A DNA stretch of 64,000 bases from DASYTH01 sp036002505 (GCF_036002505.1 NZ_DASYTH010000121.1:11071-75070), one strand, 5' to 3'. Positions 37,735 through 45,850 are shown, numbered from the stretch's first letter. Notes: a model not told the origin generated them from the letters alone. Numbers and translations are program-made.

Positions 37735-37882
37735 CGGGTTCGCCTCCCTCCGCCGCGTTCTCGACGATATCGCCTCATGTTTGAGGATCGCTCATCGCTG
37801 GCTTCGACGCTACCCGCCATCCGGTCACGACGCTTGCATTATCTCGAGGCGATCCCGGTCACGTCGCGGCCACGGAGCGGAG

Positions 37883-38605
37883 TTACCCACCGGTGACGCG
37901 CCGAAGCCCGGCCTTAACCAGCAACGTATGCAGCGTCACCGACAATGCCGCCAGCTCCCGCACCACCTCCTCCGCGCGCCCGCGCGAGTCCGGGTCCGGA
38001 TGCCGGTACAGCGGCGCCACGATCTGCTCCAGCAGACCGACCTCGCGCTCGGCCGAGGCGCGGAACGCCCGCAGGTGCCGCGGCTCGATGCCGTACCGCG
38101 CCAAGGAGTTCACCGTGGTCGCCACGGTCGCGGACAGCGAGTCGTAGAAACCGGCCGGCCCCGGCCGGATCAGCCCGTACTGCTCGAGCTCGGCCAGCGT
38201 CGCGGCGTCGATGCCGGACCGCTCCAGCAGCTCCTCCCGGGTCATCCGGATCTCGGCGTGCTCGGCGAACGCCGCCGCCGTCGGCAGGCCGTGCTCGACC
38301 GGCACCGACACCAGGCCGCGCGGCGGCCGCACCGGGCCGGCACCGTCCGCCGCGTCCAGCTGCTCCTTGATCACCTTGAGCGGCAGGTAGTGGTCACGCT
38401 GGGCGGACAGCACGAACCGCAACCGTTCCACGTCGGCGAGCGTGAACTGCCGGTAGCCGGACGGGGTTCGGGCCGGGCAGACCAACCCTTCGGACTCCAG
38501 AAAGCGGATCTTGGAGATGGTGACGTCGGGAAACTGGGGCCGGAGCCGCGCCAGCACGGCCCCGATGCTCAACCCGTCGCGTTCCGGCTTCCCCGCGGCC
38601 GTCAC
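37883..38605 (-). CDS. ftsR: FtsR-like MerR regulator
   Basis: 240-aa MerR-type protein. The HTH is at about 12-75 (MSIGAVL-like LSIGAVLARLRPQFPDVTISKIRFLESEGLVCPARTPSGYRQFTLADVERLRFVL), then a long helical C-terminal half with YGIEPRHLRAFRASAEREVGLLEQIVAPL. It is the orthologue of Rv1828 and of C. glutamicum FtsR, an activator of the cell-division gene ftsZ. It is encoded 9 nt after garA, so the two are co-transcribed. GTG start. Confidence 0.9.
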   Translation of the reverse strand: MTAAGKPERDGLSIGAVLARLRPQFPDVTISKIRFLESEGLVCPARTPSGYRQFTLADVERLRFVLSAQRDHYLPLKVIKEQLDAADGAGPVRPPRGLVSVPVEHGLPTAAAFAEHAEIRMTREELLERSGIDAATLAELEQYGLIRPGPAGFYDSLSATVATTVNSLARYGIEPRHLRAFRASAEREVGLLEQIVAPLYRHPDPDSRGRAEEVVRELAALSVTLHTLLVKAGLRRVTGG

Positions 38606-38614
38606 GTCCGCGCC

Positions 38615-39070
38615 CTAGGAGCCCGATGCCGGACCGGTGAGGAACACCAGGCGGAACTTGCCGATCTGCACCTCGTCGCCGCCGGCCAGCACCGCCTGGT
38701 CGACCGGCTCCCGGTTGACGTAGGTGCCGTTCAGGCTGCCCACGTCGATCACCACGAACTCGCCGCCCTCGCGGCGGAACTCCGCGTGCCGCCGGGACAC
38801 CGTGACGTCGTCGAGGAAGATGTCGCTGTCCGGGTGCCGCCCGGCGCTCGTGGTGTCGCGGTCGAGCAGGAACCGGGAACCGGCGTTCGGGCCGCGCTTG
38901 ACCACCAGCAGTGCCGAACCCGCCGGGAGGGCGTCGACCCCGGCCACCGAGGGCTCGGGCGCGGCGGGAGCCTCGGTGCCCTCGACCTCGGCGAGGAAGT
39001 CGGCCCTGAAGACGGATGTCCGCTCCGGAGACTGCTCCGGCGGGACGCCGGGCCCGTCGTTGGTGCTCAC
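38615..39070 (-). CDS. garA: GarA/OdhI FHA-domain metabolic switch protein
   Basis: 151-aa cytosolic FHA protein that in mycobacteria and corynebacteria inhibits 2-oxoglutarate dehydrogenase and regulates glutamate metabolism. The FHA core (about 55-140) is highly conserved: GRHPDSDIFLDDVTVSRRHAEF and VGSLNGTYVNREPVD. The N-terminal phospho-switch reads SPERTSVFRADFL (residues 14-26): the second Thr of the canonical ETTSVF (PknB site) is kept as T18, but the first (PknG site) is R17. GTG 39070 was chosen because AGGAGGAG lies 7 nt upstream; the longer frame is unsupported. First gene of garA-ftsR. Confidence 0.94.
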   Translation of the reverse strand: MSTNDGPGVPPEQSPERTSVFRADFLAEVEGTEAPAAPEPSVAGVDALPAGSALLVVKRGPNAGSRFLLDRDTTSAGRHPDSDIFLDDVTVSRRHAEFRREGGEFVVIDVGSLNGTYVNREPVDQAVLAGGDEVQIGKFRLVFLTGPASGS

Positions 39071-39194
39071 CTGAGGTCTCCTCCTGCTGCTGACCCTTGT
39101 ATCTACACTGGCGCTACGCCATCGAGCTGATAGAGAGTTACTGTGCAACGTACCCTGCGCGATCAGCCCCGCAGATGGTGCCTCCCCCCAGGCC

Positions 39195-39578
39195 TCAGGC
39201 CTTGTCGATGACGGCGTCGTAGGCCTCCGCGTCGAGCAGTCCGTCGAGCGCGTCCGGGTCCGTGCCGGTCAGTTCGAAGATCCACCCCGCGCCGTACGGG
39301 TCGCTGTTGATCAGCTCCGGCTGGTCGTCCAGCGCCTCGTTGACGGCGCTCACCTCCCCGGAGACCGGGGCGTAGATCTCCGAGACGCTCTTGGTGGACT
39401 CCACCTCCCCCGCCGGGGCACCGGCGTCGACCTTCTGACCCACCTCGGGCAGCTGGACGAAGACGACCTCACCGAGCTGTTCCTGGGCGTAGTCGGTGAT
39501 GCCGACGCGCACCCGGCCGCCCTCCGTGGCGGCGACCCACTCGTGCTCCTCGGTGTACTTGAGATCCTCCGGTGTCAC
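39195..39578 (-). CDS. gcvH: Glycine cleavage system H protein
   Basis: 127-aa lipoyl carrier shuttling the aminomethyl intermediate between GcvP, GcvT and the L-protein. The lipoylation site is K63 in GEVESTKSVSEIYAP. The N-terminus YTEEHEWV and GYGAGWIFEL-like DPYGAGWIFEL are typical. It is in the same direction as gcvP but separated from it by garA, ftsR, nuclease and MerR genes, the common actinobacterial arrangement. Confidence 0.96.
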   Translation of the reverse strand: MTPEDLKYTEEHEWVAATEGGRVRVGITDYAQEQLGEVVFVQLPEVGQKVDAGAPAGEVESTKSVSEIYAPVSGEVSAVNEALDDQPELINSDPYGAGWIFELTGTDPDALDGLLDAEAYDAVIDKA

Positions 39579-39711
39579 CTGCGTTTCCTTCCCGCGGGCC
39601 GATTGTCGAGCGGAAGCTTAGAGGGCCCGTCCGCGCAACGCCGACGGTGTCCAACCAGACGAGGGACATTCAAAAGCCGCGCTCAGCGAGCCTGATACGC
39701 GTCGGGTAGCT

Positions 39712-39730
39712 GGTCGGTCACCGGCCGACC
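39712..39730 (-). terminator. Hairpin after the CDP-alcohol phosphatidyltransferase gene
   Basis: Stem GGTCGG/CCGACC with a 7-nt loop, 29 nt beyond the stop of the pgsA2-like gene on the minus strand. A short T-poor tail follows. Candidate terminator separating it from gcvH. Confidence 0.4.
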
Positions 39731-39758
39731 GCTCGGGCAGGCCTCCGGCCTACCCTCG

Positions 39759-40388
39759 CTAGTCGGACCGAACACCGCTCGGTGACCCGCCGTCGCTAGT
39801 CGGGTTTTGAATGGCCCTCAGGGTCTGGATCACATACAGCAGTCCGGACCAGACGAACAGCAGCGAGCCCCAGATGGTGAACGCGTAGCCGACCGGCCGG
39901 GCGACGGTGGCCGCCGCGGAGGCGCCCTGGGCGAGCAGGAGCAGGGGAAACGCGTACAGCAGCGCGAAGGTGGCGGCCTTGCCGATGTAGGTGACCTCGG
40001 GCGGGGCGAAGCCGGCCCGGCGCAGCACCGCGAGGCAGCCGGCGACCAGCACGTCCCGGCCGACCAGCACGGCCGCCACCCACCACGGCACGATCCCGCG
40101 GATCACGAAGGCGACGACCGTGGCCAGCGTGTAGAGCCGGTCGGCGGCCGGGTCGAGGAGGCTCCCCAGCCGGCTGGTCTGGTTGAGCCAGCGGGCGAGC
40201 TTGCCGTCCAGCCAGTCGGTGATCCCGCTGGCGGTCAGCACCACCAGGGCCCAGCCGTCCGCCCGCGGCCCGAGCAGCAGCCACAGGAACAGTGGCACTC
40301 CGGCCAGCCGGATGACGCTGAGCAGGTTCGGCACGGTCAGCAACCGGTCGGGTCGCTCCGCACCGCGTACCTCCGCCGCCTGCGCCAT
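39759..40388 (-). CDS. pgsA2: CDP-alcohol phosphatidyltransferase (PgsA2-like)
   Basis: 209-aa integral membrane enzyme with about five helices. The catalytic CDP-alcohol motif is complete: DWLDGKLARWLNQTSRLGSLLDPAADR (D-x2-DG-x2-AR-x8-G-x3-D-x3-D). It transfers a phosphatidyl group from CDP-diacylglycerol to an alcohol (glycerol phosphate for PgsA; possibly cardiolipin synthesis for PgsA2-type). The gene order upstream of gcvH parallels Rv1822, hence the name. The alcohol substrate is not certain. Confidence 0.88.
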   Translation of the reverse strand: MAQAAEVRGAERPDRLLTVPNLLSVIRLAGVPLFLWLLLGPRADGWALVVLTASGITDWLDGKLARWLNQTSRLGSLLDPAADRLYTLATVVAFVIRGIVPWWVAAVLVGRDVLVAGCLAVLRRAGFAPPEVTYIGKAATFALLYAFPLLLLAQGASAAATVARPVGYAFTIWGSLLFVWSGLLYVIQTLRAIQNPTSDGGSPSGVRSD

Positions 40389-40409
40389 GCGGCGAGACTA
40401 CTTCGAGGT

Positions 40410-40625
40410 TCAGCTCGCCCGGCGGGTCCGGCTCCAGCCGCGGCGGTGCAGATCCTCATTGGTCAGCGAGATGGGCCGGCCCCGGTCGTCCACACCCATC
40501 CAGCGCGCCCGGCCCTGGGTGTCCTCCAGGACGTACGCGTGCCCCCTGCTCCACACCACGCTGCACGGCGCGGTGGGCAGCCCGTCGTCGGAACCCGTAT
40601 CCGTGTCTTCCTGTGTGCTCATCAT
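40410..40625 (-). CDS. Small conserved-type hypothetical protein
   Basis: 71-aa soluble protein with an acidic N-terminus and a compact body (SVVWSRGHAYVLEDTQGRARWMGVDDRGRPISLTNEDLHRRGWSRTRR). The balanced composition and a purine-rich AGGGGAAGC before the ATG support a real gene. It lies 21 nt upstream of the pgsA2-like gene and is probably co-transcribed. No family recognised. Confidence 0.6.
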   Translation of the reverse strand: MMSTQEDTDTGSDDGLPTAPCSVVWSRGHAYVLEDTQGRARWMGVDDRGRPISLTNEDLHRRGWSRTRRAS

Positions 40626-40999
40626 GTGCTTCCCCTACCTCCATGAGGGGTGTCGTTCGAATTCCCGGTGCGTTAGCGGCTATGCGATGGTGTTCCGTTT
40701 AACAGTTCACAACCGTGGCCACCGGGGAGACGCGCGTCATTTACGCGGATGACACCGGGCGGCAACCCCGGGTAACGATTGCTGTCGGGTGGGACCGTGA
40801 GGTGCTGGGTCCCGCACCCCACTTCGCCACAGGCGCACCACTAACACACCCAGTTGATCTTCGTGGTGGTGGGGAAGCAACGTGACGTTGCTTTCCCACC
40901 CAGCAAACGATCAAGTTACTTCTCTGCAGGCCCCAACCACACCGGTCACCGCGCTACCGTCCCACCAGAAGAGCCGCACCCATCACGGATGATGGGCGG
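40626..40999. other. 374-bp divergent intergenic region
   Basis: Between the small hypothetical gene and the FAD oxidase gene. It holds the second GCAACGTNACGTTGC palindrome (separate entry) and presumably two divergent promoters, which I cannot place. No coding signal. Confidence 0.55.
40867..40899. repeat. GCAACGTNACGTTGC palindrome, copy 2
   Basis: Inverted repeat with 16-bp arms and one mismatch (left arm GGTGGGGAAGCAACGT, centre G at 40883). Flanked by TTGATC on the left and GATCAA on the right, as at 14319-14343. It lies 100 nt before the FAD oxidase start. Confidence 0.8.
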
Positions 41000-42328
41000 G
41001 TGCTGGAGTCCACCCTGGCCGCCGTCGTGGGCCGCGAGCAGGTGCTTACCGATCCCGCGGTGCTGGCCGGCTTTGAGACGGACTGGACCGGGCGGTTCCG
41101 CGGCCGGGCCCGGCTGGTGGTCCGGCCGGCGGACGCCGGTGAGGTGGCCGGCGTGCTGCGGGCCTGCCACGACGCACGGATTCCCGTTGTGCCGCAAGGC
41201 GGGAACACCGGACTGGTGGGCGGCGGGGTGCCCCGGGACGGCGAGGTGGTGCTGAGCCTGGCCCGGTTGGACACGCTCGGGCCGGTCGACCCGGTCGCCG
41301 CTCAGGTCACGGTCGGCGCGGGCGCGACGCTGGCCGCGGTGCACCGGCACGTCGCGGCGGCCGGGCTGGAGTTCGGGGTGGACCTGGCCGCGCGGGACTC
41401 GGCCACGATCGGCGGCATGGTCAGCACCAACGCGGGTGGACTGCGGGTGCCGCGCTGGGGTTCGATGCGGGCCCAGGTGGCCGGGCTGGCGGCGGTGCTG
41501 GCCGACGGACGGGTCATCAGCCGGCTGGCCGGGCTGCCCAAGGACAGCACGGGGTACGACCTGACCGGCACGCTGGTGGGCAGCGAGGGCACGCTGGCGG
41601 TGGTGACGGCCGTGCGGCTACGGCTGGTGCCGGCCACCCGCCGGTGGACGACCGCGACCATCGCGGTGGCGGATATCGTTGCGGCACAACGGGTTCTGAC
41701 CGCGGCACGGGTGGAGGTGCCGGGTCTGACGTCGGCCGAGGTGTTCTACGACGACGGGCTGCGGCTGGTCTGCGAGCACCGTGGCATCGCACCGCCGTTT
41801 CCCACGGCGTATCCGGTCTACCTGTTGCTGGACTGCGCGGGCGACGCCGACCCGCTGATCTCCGTGCTGGCCGGGTCGGCCGAGGTGCTCGACTCGGCCA
41901 TCGCCGTCGACGAACCGGCCCGGCGGGCGCTGTGGGCGCATCGCGAGGGCCACACCGAGGCGGTCAACGCCCTGGGCGTGCCGCTGAAGCTGGACGTGGG
42001 CGTGCCGGCAGCCGCGGTCGCCGCCTTCGAGCGCGAGCTGCGGTCGCTCGTGGCGCCGGCCCGACTGGTCCTCTTCGGACATTTGGCCGAGGGCAACTTC
42101 CACGCCAACGTGATCGGCGCCGAGGACCCTGAGGAGCTGACCGGCGCGGTGCTCCGGGCGGTGGCCGCACACGGCGGGACGATCTCCGCCGAACACGGGG
42201 TGGGCACGGCCAAGGCGCGCTGGCTACCGCTGGTCCGCTCCCCCGTGGAGCTTTCGCTCATGGCCGAGACCAAGCGGGCCTGGGACCCCGGCGGGCTGCT
42301 CAACCCGGGCGTCCTGCTCCAGCGCTGA
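41000..42328 (+). CDS. FAD-binding oxidase/dehydrogenase (GlcD/D-lactate type)
   Basis: 442-aa flavoprotein. The PP-loop FAD domain is at about 10-190 (PVVPQGGNTGLVGGGVP; ATIGGMVSTNAGG) and the FAD-linked oxidase C-terminal domain at about 200-440 (KLDVGVP, FGHLAEGNFHANV with metal-binding His, GTISAEHGVGTAKA). It oxidises a 2-hydroxyacid such as D-lactate, glycolate or D-2-hydroxyglutarate; the exact substrate is open. No iron-sulfur partner is nearby. GTG start without a strong ribosome site. Its 3' end overlaps the convergent MFS remnant by 29 nt. Confidence 0.9.
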   Translation: MLESTLAAVVGREQVLTDPAVLAGFETDWTGRFRGRARLVVRPADAGEVAGVLRACHDARIPVVPQGGNTGLVGGGVPRDGEVVLSLARLDTLGPVDPVAAQVTVGAGATLAAVHRHVAAAGLEFGVDLAARDSATIGGMVSTNAGGLRVPRWGSMRAQVAGLAAVLADGRVISRLAGLPKDSTGYDLTGTLVGSEGTLAVVTAVRLRLVPATRRWTTATIAVADIVAAQRVLTAARVEVPGLTSAEVFYDDGLRLVCEHRGIAPPFPTAYPVYLLLDCAGDADPLISVLAGSAEVLDSAIAVDEPARRALWAHREGHTEAVNALGVPLKLDVGVPAAAVAAFERELRSLVAPARLVLFGHLAEGNFHANVIGAEDPEELTGAVLRAVAAHGGTISAEHGVGTAKARWLPLVRSPVELSLMAETKRAWDPGGLLNPGVLLQR

Positions 42329-42971
42329 CCCGGCGAACCAGGACGCCGCCGCCGGCGATCAGGCTGGCCACGATGGCGAACCAGAACGCCACGTGCAGCC
42401 CGTCGGAGAACGGCTGGGTGATCAGGCTCGGGAAGAAGCTGCGCCCGGTGCGGTACCCGGTCTGGTCGGGCGGCAGGTGCGTCAGCGACGGCCCGAGCAG
42501 CTGCTGGACCGGGTCGTAGCCGAGGAACGCGGCGAACAGCACGGCGACCGCGGGCAGCCCGGCGATCCGGGTGGCGTCGGCCGCCGGCACGCCGTGCGCC
42601 ACCAGGCCGCTGCCCATGGCGGACGGCAGGCTCGCGGTCAACCCGACGATCATGAGGCTGAAGAAGATCCCGATGGACAGCACCATCGCCGAGTTCTGGA
42701 ACGTGGCGGTCATGCCGGCGCCCGCACCGCGCGCCCCGGGCGGCAGGCTGTTCATCATCTCCGCCCGGTTGGGTGAGGTGAACATGCCCATGCCGACGTC
42801 GTTGGCCACCAGCAACAGCGCGAACAGGCCGTAGCCGAAGTCGACCGGCAGCGCGATCAGGCCGAGGAAGGTCAGCCCGGTGACGACCATGCCGCCGGTG
42901 GCGAGCAGCTTGGCGCCGTGCCGGTCGGAGAGCATTCCGGACAGTGGGGCGGAGATCAGGAGTTCGCTTGG
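42300..42971 (-). pseudogene. 5'-truncated MFS (DHA2, EmrB/QacA-like) transporter remnant
   Basis: The C-terminal 40% of a 14-helix drug exporter: it opens in mid-helix with ELLISAPLSGMLSDRHGAKLLATGG and continues with MGMFTSPNRAEMMNSLPPGARGAGAGMTATFQNSAMVLSIG through four to five helices to a normal C-terminus. Full-length relatives are about 500 aa; about 220 remain. In-frame homology ends at 42971 with a TAG at 42972-42974, and a 59-bp palindromic repeat begins 8 nt later. The 211-aa frame from ATG 42935 is open but unlikely to work. Confidence 0.8.
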
Positions 42972-42981
42972 CTAACGAACG

Positions 42982-43040
42982 AATGCGATGAAGGCGGCCT
43001 TTCTCGCGCTCGGCGCGAGGAAGGCCGCCTTCATCGCATT
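42982..43040. repeat. GAAGGCGGCCTT inverted repeat at a gene breakpoint
   Basis: Arms of 28 bp with one mismatch and a 3-nt centre (left 42982-43009, right 43013-43040), containing GATGAAGGCGGCCTT and its complement. It lies between the broken end of the MFS remnant and the stop of the acyl-CoA synthetase gene. Confidence 0.9.
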
Positions 43041-43042
43041 TC

Positions 43043-44755
43043 TCAGGTGCGCAGCTCCGGGAAGTCGTCGTCCCGGTACTCTCCGTCCACGTTGGCCTCC
43101 GGGTCGGCGTGGACCTCGTGCTCGCGGCCGCGGAGCTCGACCCGGCGGATCTTGCCGGAGATCGTCTTCGGCAGCTCGGCGAACTCGAGCCGGCGGATCC
43201 GCTTGTACGGAGCCAGGTTCTCCCGGGCGAAGGCCAGAATGGAGCGCGCCGTGTCGGCGTTCGGCTGGTGTCCGGCGGCCAGCACGACGTAGGCCTTGGG
43301 CACGGCCAGCCTGAGCGGATCGGGCGAGGGCACCACTGCGGCTTCGGCCACCGCCTCGTGCTCGATCAGCACGCTCTCCAGCTCGAACGGCGAGATCCGG
43401 TAGTCCGAGGCCTTGAACACGTCGTCGGCCCGCCCGACGTAGGTGATGTAGCCGTCCGCGTCCCGGGAGCCGACGTCACCGGTGTGGTAGTAGCCGTCCC
43501 GCATGGCCTCGGCGGTGCGCTCCTCGTCGTCGGCGTAGCCCACCATCAGGCCGACGGGACGCTCGCGCAGGTCGATGCAGATCTCACCCTCCTCGGCGGG
43601 CTGCCCGGTGGCGGGGTCGACCAGCGCGATGGTGAAGCCGGGGAGCGCGCGGCCCATGGAGCCCGGTTTCACCGGCTGGCCCGGAGTGTTGGCCACCTGC
43701 AGGGTGGTCTCGGTCTGTCCGAACCCGTCCCGGACCGTCACGCCCCATGCCTTCGCGATCTGCTCGATCACCTCGGGGTTGAGCGGCTCGCCCGCACCGA
43801 CCACTTTGGCCGGTGGGGTGTTCAGCTTCGTGAGGTCGGCCTGGATCAGCATCCGCCACACCGTCGGCGGCGCGCAGAAACTGGTCACCCCGCATCGGTC
43901 CATTGTGGACATCAAAGCGTCGGCATCGAAGCGCGAGTAGTTGTGGATGAACACCGTCGCCTCGGCATTCCACGGCGCGAACACGTTGCTCCACGCGTGC
44001 TTCGCCCAGCCCGGCGAGGAGATGTTCAGGTGCACGTCGCCGGGTGCGAGGCCGATCCAGTACATCGTGGACAGATGGCCGACCGGGTACGACACGTGGG
44101 TGTGCTGCACCAGCTTCGGCCGCGCGGTCGTGCCGGACGTGAAGTACAGCAGCAGAGTGTCGTCCGCGTTGGTCACGCCGTCCGGCTCGAAACTCGCCAG
44201 GGCGCCGGCCGTGTCGGCATAGTCGAGCCAGCCTTCTGGCGGGTCGCCGACCGCGATCCTGGTGTAGTCGCCGGGGACGTCGGCGAACTTCGCGGTGTCC
44301 GCGGCGCGCGCCACCACGTGCCGGGCCTGCCCGCGGTCCACCCGGTCGCGCAGATCCGCCGCACCGAGCAGGGTGGACGCCGGGATGATCACCGCGCCCA
44401 GCTTCATCGCGGCCAGGATCGTCTCCCACAGCTCACCCTGGTTGCCCAGCATCAGGATCAGCCGGTCGCCCCGCGCCACCCCGTGCGCGCGCAACCAGTT
44501 CGCCACCCGGTTGGACCGCTCGGACAGCTCCGCGAACGTCCACGTCCGCTCCGCGCCGTCCTCCTCCACGATCCACAGCGCCAGCCGCCCCGCCGTCGGC
44601 TCCGTGGCCGCCACCACGTCGAACCAGTCCAGCGCCCAGTTGAACCGGTCCAGCACCGGCCACTCGAACCCGGCATACGCCCCGTCGTAATTCTCCTGGT
44701 GCGCCACCAGAAAATCGCGTGCCGCCCTGAACACCTCCGCCTGGCTCACGCCCAC
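43043..44755 (-). CDS. AMP-dependent acyl-CoA synthetase (medium-chain/acetyl type)
   Basis: 570-aa ATP-dependent acyl-CoA ligase of the ANL superfamily. The AMP-binding P-loop LLYFTSGTTARPK is at about 206-218, A5 motif DGFGQTETT, A7 YYHTGD, A8 GRADDVFKASDYRISPFELE, and the catalytic/acetylatable lysine in LPKTISGKIRRVELR near the end. It resembles the acetyl-CoA synthetase-like/medium-chain group rather than FadD. GTG start at 44755; GTG 44749 is an alternative. It is divergent from the DUF559 gene. Confidence 0.92.
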   Translation of the reverse strand: MGVSQAEVFRAARDFLVAHQENYDGAYAGFEWPVLDRFNWALDWFDVVAATEPTAGRLALWIVEEDGAERTWTFAELSERSNRVANWLRAHGVARGDRLILMLGNQGELWETILAAMKLGAVIIPASTLLGAADLRDRVDRGQARHVVARAADTAKFADVPGDYTRIAVGDPPEGWLDYADTAGALASFEPDGVTNADDTLLLYFTSGTTARPKLVQHTHVSYPVGHLSTMYWIGLAPGDVHLNISSPGWAKHAWSNVFAPWNAEATVFIHNYSRFDADALMSTMDRCGVTSFCAPPTVWRMLIQADLTKLNTPPAKVVGAGEPLNPEVIEQIAKAWGVTVRDGFGQTETTLQVANTPGQPVKPGSMGRALPGFTIALVDPATGQPAEEGEICIDLRERPVGLMVGYADDEERTAEAMRDGYYHTGDVGSRDADGYITYVGRADDVFKASDYRISPFELESVLIEHEAVAEAAVVPSPDPLRLAVPKAYVVLAAGHQPNADTARSILAFARENLAPYKRIRRLEFAELPKTISGKIRRVELRGREHEVHADPEANVDGEYRDDDFPELRT

Positions 44756-44766
44756 ACCCTAGCCCC

Positions 44767-44808
44767 CGCGAGTTCCCAGTTCAGGCGCGCGAGTCCCCAA
44801 CTCACGGG
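44767..44808. repeat. 21-bp CGAGT-type repeat (two units)
   Basis: Units starting at 44767 and 44788, each with CGCGAGTYCCC, exactly 21 bp apart, in the divergent gap between the acyl-CoA synthetase and DUF559 genes. Same family as the arrays at 3.5, 30.5 and 45.8 kb. Confidence 0.7.
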
Positions 44809-44836
44809 TCATCCACAAGCACGCCAGTTATCCACA
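44809..44836. promoter_or_regulatory. Pair of DnaA-box-like sequences
   Basis: TCATCCACA (44809-44817) and a perfect consensus DnaA box TTATCCACA (44828-44836), both followed by AGCA, 19 bp apart, directly upstream of the DUF559 gene. Two boxes are far too few for an origin. They may be regulatory or part of the local repeat. Confidence 0.5.
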
Positions 44837-44869
44837 AGCAGGGCCACGACAGCCGCCCCGCCGACACCG

Positions 44870-45787
44870 ATGGCCCAGTGTGAATGGGTGAGCGAACTAC
44901 CCGAAGGCCTGCACGGCGCATTCCGCCGAGCGGATCTCATTCAACAACTCGGCCTGCCGACCGTTCGGGCACTGGTCAGCCAGGGCCGGCTCGTGCGCTG
45001 TGGGCGACAGGTCCTCGTTGACCGAAAATCCGGGCTCGACCTGCGCACCAGAGCCGCGGCGGCACTGCTGCTCGTCGGTCCGCGAGCGGCACTGACCAGC
45101 CATACGGCGGCACTGCTGCATGGTTGCCAGGCCGCCGACGGTGGCATCATCCACGTGCTGTCCGGCTACTACCGCAAGATCCCCCGGCGGCCCGGTCTCG
45201 CGGTACATCACGGCCGCGTCGACGAGGATGACGTGCTCGAACTGGACGGTCTGCGCACCCTCCCCCTCGAGTTCGTGATCGCCGAGATGCTCTGCCGTGC
45301 CGACCGGCCGGTCGCGCTGGCCTGCGCCGACCAGGCCCTCGCAGCCGTGGAACCGCCGTTCCGGGAGCGCTTCCGGGCCCGGGTCGCGGAGCGGATCTCG
45401 GGCCGCGCCGACCCGCGCGGCACCAGGCGGGGACGCGCGCTGCTGGACATCGCCTCCGGCCTGCCGGAGTCCGCGGCGGAGAGCCGGATGCTGCTCATCC
45501 TCGCCGACGCCCAGCTTCCCTTGCCACAGCTTCAGTTCGCCGTCCGGGACCTACGCGGGCGCGAACGTTACCGGCTGGATTTCGCCTGGCCCGAGCCGAA
45601 GGTCGCGCTTGAGTACGACGGGTACGAGGCGCACGAGGGCCGCGGACCGGCCGATGCGGAGCGTGACGCCGACCTGGCGTCGCGCGGTTGGACGGTCGTC
45701 CGCGCGACATCGGCCGACCTCCGCGATCCGGCCTGGATCCTCCAGGTTCTGCGGACCGCGTTCGTCAAGCGACGGTACGTCGCATGA
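44870..45787 (+). CDS. DUF559 protein with AbiEi-like N-terminal domain
   Basis: 305-aa protein. The N-terminal part (FRRADLIQQLGLPTVRALVSQGRLVRCGRQVLV) is the winged-helix/AbiEi-antitoxin-like module common in actinobacterial DUF559 proteins. The C-terminal DUF559 domain is Vsr/PD-(D/E)XK-like, with RYRLDFAWPEPKVALEYDGYEAHEG and RDADLASRGWTVVRATSADL. These stand-alone genes are widespread in actinobacteria; their function is unknown, and a DNA repair/endonuclease role is inferred. ATG 44870 or GTG 44888 are both possible, and neither has a clear ribosome site. It is flanked on both sides by 21-bp repeat units and preceded by two DnaA-box-like sites. Confidence 0.82.
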   Translation: MAQCEWVSELPEGLHGAFRRADLIQQLGLPTVRALVSQGRLVRCGRQVLVDRKSGLDLRTRAAAALLLVGPRAALTSHTAALLHGCQAADGGIIHVLSGYYRKIPRRPGLAVHHGRVDEDDVLELDGLRTLPLEFVIAEMLCRADRPVALACADQALAAVEPPFRERFRARVAERISGRADPRGTRRGRALLDIASGLPESAAESRMLLILADAQLPLPQLQFAVRDLRGRERYRLDFAWPEPKVALEYDGYEAHEGRGPADAERDADLASRGWTVVRATSADLRDPAWILQVLRTAFVKRRYVA

Positions 45788-45790
45788 ACT

Positions 45791-45850
45791 GGGAACTCGT
45801 GTGCTGGAAACGGGGACTCGCGTGCCTGAACCGGGGACTCGCGGGGGTGC
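45791..45850. repeat. 21-bp CGAGT-type repeat (three units)
   Basis: Units starting at 45791, 45812 and 45833, each opening GGGAACTCG or GGGGACTCG, with a period of exactly 21 bp. It begins 4 nt after the DUF559 stop, in inverted orientation to the copy at the other end of that gene. Confidence 0.8.

Noticed and set aside
42300..42935. Complete small MFS protein
   Set aside because: Homology continues upstream of the ATG in frame and stops abruptly at a repeat, so it is a truncated remnant and not a natural short protein.
44809..44836. Replication origin
   Set aside because: Only two DnaA-like boxes, and no dnaA, dnaN or AT-rich unwinding element nearby.
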